Shown here in pieces: positions 58,383 to 64,000 of a DNA stretch of 64,000 nt; the stretch's first letter is position 1, and every line of letters starts with the position of its first letter. The translations under genes were made by a program, and so were the position numbers. The DNA is from an uncultured Alphaproteobacteria bacterium. GTDB taxonomy: Bacteria; Pseudomonadota; Alphaproteobacteria; Caulobacterales; Caulobacteraceae. Under the pieces are notes generated by a model. It had not been told where the DNA came from. It searched no databases and worked only from the letters and a program-made list of their open reading frames with translations. The stretch is taken from the NCBI GenBank assembly GCA_903822175.1, contig CAIJOB010000006.1, positions 1 through 64,000 of the forward strand. The letters run 5' to 3'.

Positions 58383-60191
58383 CTATGTCGAGCGGGCGGC
58401 TTCCAGGGCCTCGCGGCGCTCTTCCAGGGCGAGCCACTCCTCTTCGCCGGAGGCCAGCTGGGTACGGACGAATTCGAGGTTCTTGGTGAGGCGCTGGAAG
58501 GCGGCGGGATCGCGGCTGTAGAGGCCGGGGTCGGCGAGGCTGGTTTCGAGGGCGGCGATCTTGGCGGGGGCCTGCGCGATCAGGGCGTCGAGCTCCTCGA
58601 GGCGGCGCTGATCCTTGTAGGTGAGCTTGGCGGCGGGCCCGGGTTTGGGGGCGGGCGGCGGCGCCGCGGCCTTGGGCGCGGTGAAGGCGGCGACCGGGAG
58701 GCGGGCGAAGAAGCCGGGGTTCTGGGAGATGAAGTCCTGCCAGCCGCCGGGCGTTTCGATGGCGTTCCCCTTGCCGTCCAGGCCGATGGTCGAGGTGGCG
58801 AGGCGGTCGATGAAGTCGCGGTCGTGGCTGACCAGGATCAGGGTGCCTTCATAGTCGGCCAGCAGGTCCTCGAGCAGGTCGAGGGTGTCCATGTCCAGGT
58901 CGTTGGTTGGCTCGTCCAGCACCAGGACGTTGGCCGGGTTGGCCAGCGCCTTGGCCAGCAGCAGGCGGTTGCGCTCACCGCCGGAAAGCGTGCGCACCGG
59001 CTGGCGCAGCTGGGCGTCGGTGAACAGGAAGTCCTTGGCGTAGGAAGCGATGTGCTTGGGCTGGCCGCGGACCATGATCTGGTCGCCGCCCTTGGGCAGC
59101 AGCACTTCGCGCAGGGTGGTTTCGGGTGAGAGCGTGGCGCGGGCCTGGTCGATGTAGCTGATCTCCAGATTGGTCCCGAGCTTCACCTCGCCGGCGTCGG
59201 CGGGGATCTGGCCCAGCAGCACCTTCACCAAAGTGGTCTTGCCGGCCCCGTTGGGGCCGACGATCGCCACCCGGTCGCCGCGCAGGATGCGGGTGGAGAA
59301 GTTCTTCAGCAGGACCTTGTCGCCGAACGCCTTGGACAGGCCCTTGGCCTCGACCACGCGCTTGCCGGAGACGCCGGAGCTGGCGATGCCCATGTTGAGT
59401 TCGCTGCGGGTGTCCTTCAGCCGGTCTCGGCGGTCCTGGCGCAGGCTTTCGAGGCGGCGCTTGCGGCCTTCGTTGCGGGCGCGCCTGGCGGTGACGCCCC
59501 GGGCCATCCAATGGGCTTCGCGCTGGATGAAGCGGTCGAGGCGCCGCGCTTCTTCCGCCTCCTGGGCGGCGATCTTCTCGGCCCAGTCCTCGAAGCCGGC
59601 GAAGCCCTCGTCCAGCCGCCGCACCAGCCGGTATTCCAGCCAGAAGCAGCGCTTGGTCACCCGCTCCAGGAAGGCGCGGTCGTGGCTGACGATCAGGGCT
59701 GCGGCCTTGGAGGCGGCGAGTTCCTCCTCCAGCGTCTCGATAGCCAGGATGTCGAGGTGGTTGGTGGGCTCGTCCAACAGGATGACGTCGGCATCCTCGG
59801 CGAAGGCGCGGGCCAGCGCCGCGCGGCGGATCTCGCCGCCGGAGAGGCCCTGCGTGCTCTTGGCCGGATCGAGGCCGAAGTCGGTGAGCCGCGCTTCGGC
59901 CTGATAGTCCTGTGCGCCGCCGGCGATGACGTAGTCCAAGAGGGTCGCGCCGGTGATCTCCGGCTCCTGCGGCACGAAGGCGATGTGGGTCCCGGTGGTC
60001 AGGTTGCGCTCGCCGCCGTCCGGCTCGATCTGGCCGGCCAGGATGCGCAGCAGCGTCGACTTGCCCGCCCCGTTACGCCCGACCAGGCAGGCGCGGACCC
60101 GCGCATCCAGGGCGAGGTCGACGCCGTCGAACAGCATCAGCGGACCGTCCGCCAGGCGGACGTCCTTCAGGGCGAGTATGGGAGCGCGCAT
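58383..60191 (-). CDS. ABC-F family ATP-binding protein (Uup-like)
   Basis: Two ABC cassettes (GRNGAGKSTLL, GPNGAGKTTLV; two LSGGE signatures; LDEPTNHLD, LDEPTNDLD) and C-terminal coiled coil. Confidence 0.95.
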   Translation of the reverse strand: MRAPILALKDVRLADGPLMLFDGVDLALDARVRACLVGRNGAGKSTLLRILAGQIEPDGGERNLTTGTHIAFVPQEPEITGATLLDYVIAGGAQDYQAEARLTDFGLDPAKSTQGLSGGEIRRAALARAFAEDADVILLDEPTNHLDILAIETLEEELAASKAAALIVSHDRAFLERVTKRCFWLEYRLVRRLDEGFAGFEDWAEKIAAQEAEEARRLDRFIQREAHWMARGVTARRARNEGRKRRLESLRQDRRDRLKDTRSELNMGIASSGVSGKRVVEAKGLSKAFGDKVLLKNFSTRILRGDRVAIVGPNGAGKTTLVKVLLGQIPADAGEVKLGTNLEISYIDQARATLSPETTLREVLLPKGGDQIMVRGQPKHIASYAKDFLFTDAQLRQPVRTLSGGERNRLLLAKALANPANVLVLDEPTNDLDMDTLDLLEDLLADYEGTLILVSHDRDFIDRLATSTIGLDGKGNAIETPGGWQDFISQNPGFFARLPVAAFTAPKAAAPPPAPKPGPAAKLTYKDQRRLEELDALIAQAPAKIAALETSLADPGLYSRDPAAFQRLTKNLEFVRTQLASGEEEWLALEERREALEAARST

Positions 60192-60239
60192 CGGGGGCGG
60201 GACATATAGGCCCGGGCGAAGAGCGCAAGGGTGTGGCGG

Positions 60240-60962
60240 TTAACGACCCAGCTGGAGGTCGACCAGGCGGTCGAGATCGAGGTGGCCGGTGTCGTTGTCC
60301 CGGTGGCTGTTCACCGGGCTGCGGAACTCGGCGACCACCAGGGGGCCGGCGGTCGGGCCCTTGGCAACATAGCCGACGGCGCGATAGCCCGACGAGTAGC
60401 GATGGCTGCCGGCCAGCACATAGACCAGCGACGCATTGTTGCGTCCGACCTTGTCGGCGACCACTTCGGCGCCGTGCAGGCCGGCGTGGACCGAGGTGTG
60501 CTCCTGCCCGCGGTCCTTATCGAAGTCGCTGTCGTGGTCGTGGCCGACGATGTGGAAGATGCCGAACAGCCGCACGTCCGCCCGGTCGCCGTCCTTGTGG
60601 ACGTGGACGAAGGGCACATCGACGTCGGCGCTGTCGCCGCCGCTGTAATTGATCGGCATCGGCTGGTGGTAGACGGGCACCAGGCCATGCAGCTGGGCCC
60701 GCATCGGCGCGAGCGCGTCGGACGGCGTCTGGCCGTTCAGGGGCGTGAGCCGCAGGCGGACGGTTTCCCCGTGCTGGCCGGCGTAGTCGCACCATTGGCC
60801 ATCGGGCGACTGCACGGTGCGGGTCAGGTCGGCGGCGTTGGCGGGGCAATCGAGCCTGGCCGGGGCGTGCAGCGGTGGGCCGTCGGACAGCACGCCCGCG
60901 TGGGCCAGGGTCGCGGCGGAGGCCAGCGCGGCGGCCGCGACCAGGGATAGGGTTTTGCGCAT
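60240..60962 (-). CDS. Hypothetical exported protein
   Basis: Signal peptide MRKTLSLVAAAALASAATLAHA; no recognised domain. Confidence 0.7.
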   Translation of the reverse strand: MRKTLSLVAAAALASAATLAHAGVLSDGPPLHAPARLDCPANAADLTRTVQSPDGQWCDYAGQHGETVRLRLTPLNGQTPSDALAPMRAQLHGLVPVYHQPMPINYSGGDSADVDVPFVHVHKDGDRADVRLFGIFHIVGHDHDSDFDKDRGQEHTSVHAGLHGAEVVADKVGRNNASLVYVLAGSHRYSSGYRAVGYVAKGPTAGPLVVAEFRSPVNSHRDNDTGHLDLDRLVDLQLGR

Positions 60963-61053
60963 CGGTCGGCGTCTTCCATGAGTATTCGTTGTCTTCAGCC
61001 TCGGTCCTGGCGAGGGCGGAGTCCAATGAACTCGCGGTAAGGCGCGGGCGCGC

Positions 61054-61392
61054 TCAGTCGGCCCTGTCGCCGCTCGGGCTATTGCCGCCGTTGAAGCGGC
61101 CGAACCGCTGGGACAGCGGATAGGCCAGCACCAGGGCCCCGGCGAGGGCGGCGGCGAAGTGCTCCGGCGCGCGAATGTCGAAGGCGCCGACCTTGGCCAG
61201 CAGCAGCCAGGCCGCCACGACGTTCGCCGCGCCCCAGAGTGTGTTGACGCGCGAGCTGGAGAGCCCCTGGCCCGGCGGCTTGGCGAAGGGCGACTGGAAG
61301 CCCTTGCCTTGCAGGCCGGCGACCACGTGCGGCAGGGCGTTGATCAGGAAGGCGCCGCCGAAGAAATAGGCGACCTCGTGCAGCCAGTTCAT
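61054..61392 (-). CDS. Small hydrophobic membrane protein
   Basis: [65 protein letters not shown]; several TM helices. Confidence 0.75.
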   Translation of the reverse strand: MNWLHEVAYFFGGAFLINALPHVVAGLQGKGFQSPFAKPPGQGLSSSRVNTLWGAANVVAAWLLLAKVGAFDIRAPEHFAAALAGALVLAYPLSQRFGRFNGGNSPSGDRAD

Positions 61393-61463
61393 GTGCGCTC
61401 TCTCCCCAGGCGCGCGACCCGCGCCCCTCGACCTGTCGATGCGGGCAGCCTAGATCAAGCCGC

Positions 61464-61928
61464 ATGGCTGGCGAACCCTTCTGGCGGCGCAAGACGCTGC
61501 AGCAGATGACCGCCCAGGAATGGGAGAGTCTCTGCGACGGCTGCGGCCTCTGCTGCCTGGTGCGCTTCGAGGAGGAGGACACCGGCGAGGTCACGCCGAC
61601 CCGGGTGCACTGCAAGCTGTTCGACGCACAGGCCTGTGTCTGCACTGACTACGCCAACCGCCAGGACTATGTGCCCGATTGCGTGAAGCTGACGCCGGGC
61701 AATATCGAGCAGTTGGCCTGGATGCCGCTCTCCTGCGCCTACCGCCGCCTGCACGAGGGCCGCGATCTGGCCGACTGGCACCCGCTGATCAGCGGCGACC
61801 CGGAGAGCGTGCACCGCGCCGGAGTGTCCGTGCGCGGCCAGACGATCAGCGAGAGCGTTCTGGCCGAGGCCGAGGACGCGCTGGACTTCGCCGCGCCGGA
61901 CCTGATCGCGGAGCGGGGGCGGCGTTAG
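61464..61928 (+). CDS. YcgN family cysteine cluster protein
   Basis: [61 protein letters not shown]. Confidence 0.95.
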   Translation: MAGEPFWRRKTLQQMTAQEWESLCDGCGLCCLVRFEEEDTGEVTPTRVHCKLFDAQACVCTDYANRQDYVPDCVKLTPGNIEQLAWMPLSCAYRRLHEGRDLADWHPLISGDPESVHRAGVSVRGQTISESVLAEAEDALDFAAPDLIAERGRR

Positions 61929-62371
61929 GTCGCCGGCGAGGGCGCGGCCGTGGGCAGATCTCCGAAGCGATTGGTGGCGGGATCTCCGCGCAGGAATCCG
62001 ATGATCAGCAGGAACGCGAGTGGCGCCAGCAAGCCCAGTCCCTCCGAGGCGAAGGCGCCGTCGGAACCTCGTCCGAATTTCGCCACGCCCAGCCCGGTCA
62101 CCAGGAGCGCAACCGCCATCGGAAGCAGCATCCACCAGCCGCTTCGACTCAGGTCGTGTAGGCGCTTGGCCATGTTGAACACACCAACCGCCAAGGACGC
62201 GACGTGGAGCAGCAAGGCGAACAGCATCACAGGCGTAGCCGGAAACAGCGCCACCATGGCTTGTAGGCACGCCTCGAAGACGGCCAGCAGAAGCTGCACG
62301 GTCCAAAATGTGGTCCGATCAATCCGGCCTTTGCCGGAAAACAGGCTCTTCAAATCGAGCGCCATGTTCAT
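61925..62371 (-). CDS. DUF805-like membrane protein
   Basis: [25 protein letters not shown]...[26 protein letters not shown]. Confidence 0.85.
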   Translation of the reverse strand: MNMALDLKSLFSGKGRIDRTTFWTVQLLLAVFEACLQAMVALFPATPVMLFALLLHVASLAVGVFNMAKRLHDLSRSGWWMLLPMAVALLVTGLGVAKFGRGSDGAFASEGLGLLAPLAFLLIIGFLRGDPATNRFGDLPTAAPSPAT

Positions 62372-62527
62372 TCCTAGACTGTCCAGGAACAAACTAAGAA
62401 CGATCTCGCCTGGCTTGGCAACCGCTGTCTCTGTGTCTTTTCCGCCACACAAACCCTTGCGTGCGGAACCGAACCGACCAATCTAAAGCTAGTCTCACTA
62501 TCAAGAGTTTGAAGGGCTGAATCCAAG

Positions 62528-63478
62528 TTGGCGAGCGACCCCTATCAGGTCCTGGGCGTCCCGCGCACGGCGAGCGCGGACGAGGTCCGCAAGGCGTTCC
62601 GCAAGCTCGCCAAGGCCAATCACCCCGACACCAACCCGGACAACAAGGCCGCCGAGGAGCGCTTCAAGCAGGTCTCCGGCGCCTTCGACATCGTGGGCGA
62701 CGCGGCCAAGCGGAAGAAGTTCGACGCCGGCGAGATCGACGCCGACGGTCGCGAGACGTTTGGCGGCTTCGCGCGCGGCGGCGGCCAGGGCGGTCCCTGG
62801 GGCCCTCCGCCCGGCGGCGGACCGTTCGGCGCGGGCGGCCCTCACGGGCAGAGTTTCGAGGGCGTCGACCTGGGCGACATCCTGGGCGAGATGTTCGGCG
62901 GCGGGCGCGGCGGCCCGCGGGGCGGCGGCGCGGGCGGCGGCTTCGGCGGCTTTTCGCAGCGCGGCTCGGACGTGCGCGCGCGGCTTGAGATCGACCTGGA
63001 AGACGCGATCAAGGGCGGCAAGAAGCGCATCTCGTTCTCCGATGGCCGCACCATCGACGTGACCATCCCCAAGGGCGCGCAGGAGGGCCAGACGCTGCGC
63101 CTGAAGGGCCAGGGCTCGCCCGGCCGCTCTGGCCCCGGCGACGCCTTCATCGAGCTCTCCTTCGCCCCGCACGCCGTGTTCCGCCGCGAGGGCGATGTGC
63201 TGGTGATGGACGTGCCGATCCCGGTCTATGACGCGGTGCTGGGCGGCAAGGTCGAGGCGCCGACGCCAGATGGGCCGGTGACGCTGACCGTGCCCAAAGG
63301 CGCCAATTCCGGGACGCGCCTGCGCCTGAAGGGCCGCGGACTGTCCGACGCCAAAGGCCACCGCGGCGACCTCTTCGCGCGCCTGGTGGTGACCTTGCCG
63401 GACACGCCGGACGCGGCGCTCGACGCGTTGGCCGAGACCTGGAAGCGCGAGCGGCCCTATTCGCCGAAAAAGAAGTAG
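62528..63478 (+). CDS. DnaJ-like co-chaperone (J domain plus DnaJ_C, no zinc finger; CbpA-like)
   Basis: DPYQVLGVPRTASADEVRKAFRKLAKANHPDTNPDNKAAEERFKQVSGAF; G/F-rich linker; DVLVMDVPIPVYDAVLGGKVEAPTPDGPVTLTVP; start may lie at TTG 62528. Confidence 0.93.
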   Translation: MASDPYQVLGVPRTASADEVRKAFRKLAKANHPDTNPDNKAAEERFKQVSGAFDIVGDAAKRKKFDAGEIDADGRETFGGFARGGGQGGPWGPPPGGGPFGAGGPHGQSFEGVDLGDILGEMFGGGRGGPRGGGAGGGFGGFSQRGSDVRARLEIDLEDAIKGGKKRISFSDGRTIDVTIPKGAQEGQTLRLKGQGSPGRSGPGDAFIELSFAPHAVFRREGDVLVMDVPIPVYDAVLGGKVEAPTPDGPVTLTVPKGANSGTRLRLKGRGLSDAKGHRGDLFARLVVTLPDTPDAALDALAETWKRERPYSPKKK

Positions 63479-63510
63479 CCAAGGGCTCCGCTTCTCGCTG
63501 CGCGTCCGCA

Positions 63511-63613
63511 TAGCGGAAGAAAAGATAACCACGGAAAACACGGAAAGAGCACGGAAAGGGAATTGGCCCGGCTTCCGTGTTCTTTCCGTGCTCTTTCCGT
63601 GGTTCCAAATCTT
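63511..63613. repeat. Intergenic palindromic element, family A copy 2
   Basis: TAGCGGAAGAAAAGATAACCACGGAAAACACGGAAAGAGCACGGAAAG...CTTTCCGTGCTCTTTCCGTGGTTCCAAATCTT; same termini as 25320-25485 in reverse orientation. Confidence 0.87.
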
Positions 63614-63714
63614 TCTTGCCGCTGACGCGGCGGTCGCGTGACAGTGTCGGCGACCCGCCGCATAAGCGGAGGCGTTCAGCCCCGGTTCAGTCGGGGCCGC
63701 CTAGGTCCTGGCCC

Positions 63715-64000
63715 ATGAAACGCACGCTCCTCGCCGCCGCTCTGGTGCTCGGCCTCGCCGCCGCCGAGGCTTCGTGGGCGCAGCCGCCGGGCGCCGACCA
63801 TGGCCAGGCCTCGGCCCGCGAAGCCGTGAAAGAAGGGCGCCAGGCGCCGCTTTCAAGCGTTCTGAAGATGATCGCCAAGAGTCACCCGGGCCGGCAGTTG
63901 AACACCACCATGGGGCAGTCGGGCGGTCGCGCCGTCTATCTCGTGCAATGGCAGCTCGCCAACGGGCAGATCAAGGTCTTCACCGTGGACGCTCAGAGCG
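63715..64000 (+). CDS. Exported PepSY-like protein, truncated by window end
   Basis: MKRTLLAAALVLGLAAAEASWAQPPG...LSSVLKMIAKSHPGRQLNTTMGQSGGRAVYLVQWQLANGQIKVFTVDAQS; absent from the ORF track because no stop lies in the window. Confidence 0.75.
   Translation, partial: MKRTLLAAALVLGLAAAEASWAQPPGADHGQASAREAVKEGRQAPLSSVLKMIAKSHPGRQLNTTMGQSGGRAVYLVQWQLANGQIKVFTVDAQS

Overview
This 64 kb GC-rich window looks like alphaproteobacterial chromosome, probably Caulobacterales (Phenylobacterium/Caulobacter-like). That assignment is inferred from gene content and was not searched. Most of it is ordinary housekeeping and metabolic content: hybrid histidine kinases, a queC-queE-queD cluster, aroC, pdxH, acyl-CoA ligases, a large TonB-dependent receptor, sppA, S9 peptidases, SufE, DivJ/PleC-like kinases, prfC, an RNA pseudouridine synthase, a nitrate/sulfonate/taurine-type ABC transporter, an ABC-F protein, DnaJ-like proteins and two tRNAs. 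The points most worth a second look are: (1) a Phd/VapC-like toxin-antitoxin pair with a perfect 19-bp palindrome in front of it, where the PIN toxin N-terminus is reachable only from a CTG start or by UGA-C readthrough, next to a truncated remnant of another gene; (2) a breakpoint at about 28.02 kb that joins two 5'-truncated genes, a cytochrome c and a thiolase; (3) a perfect 13-bp inverted repeat that would sequester the aroC ribosome-binding site and start codon; (4) a BlaI/M56-peptidase pair with a candidate operator and an exact 69-bp in-frame tandem repeat; (5) a doxX-tetR unit with two operator-like palindromes; (6) several families of intergenic inverted-repeat elements; (7) an intergenic transcription-unit-like locus at 58.0-58.4 kb ending in a GAAA-capped hairpin. 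No CRISPR array, prophage or transposase was found.
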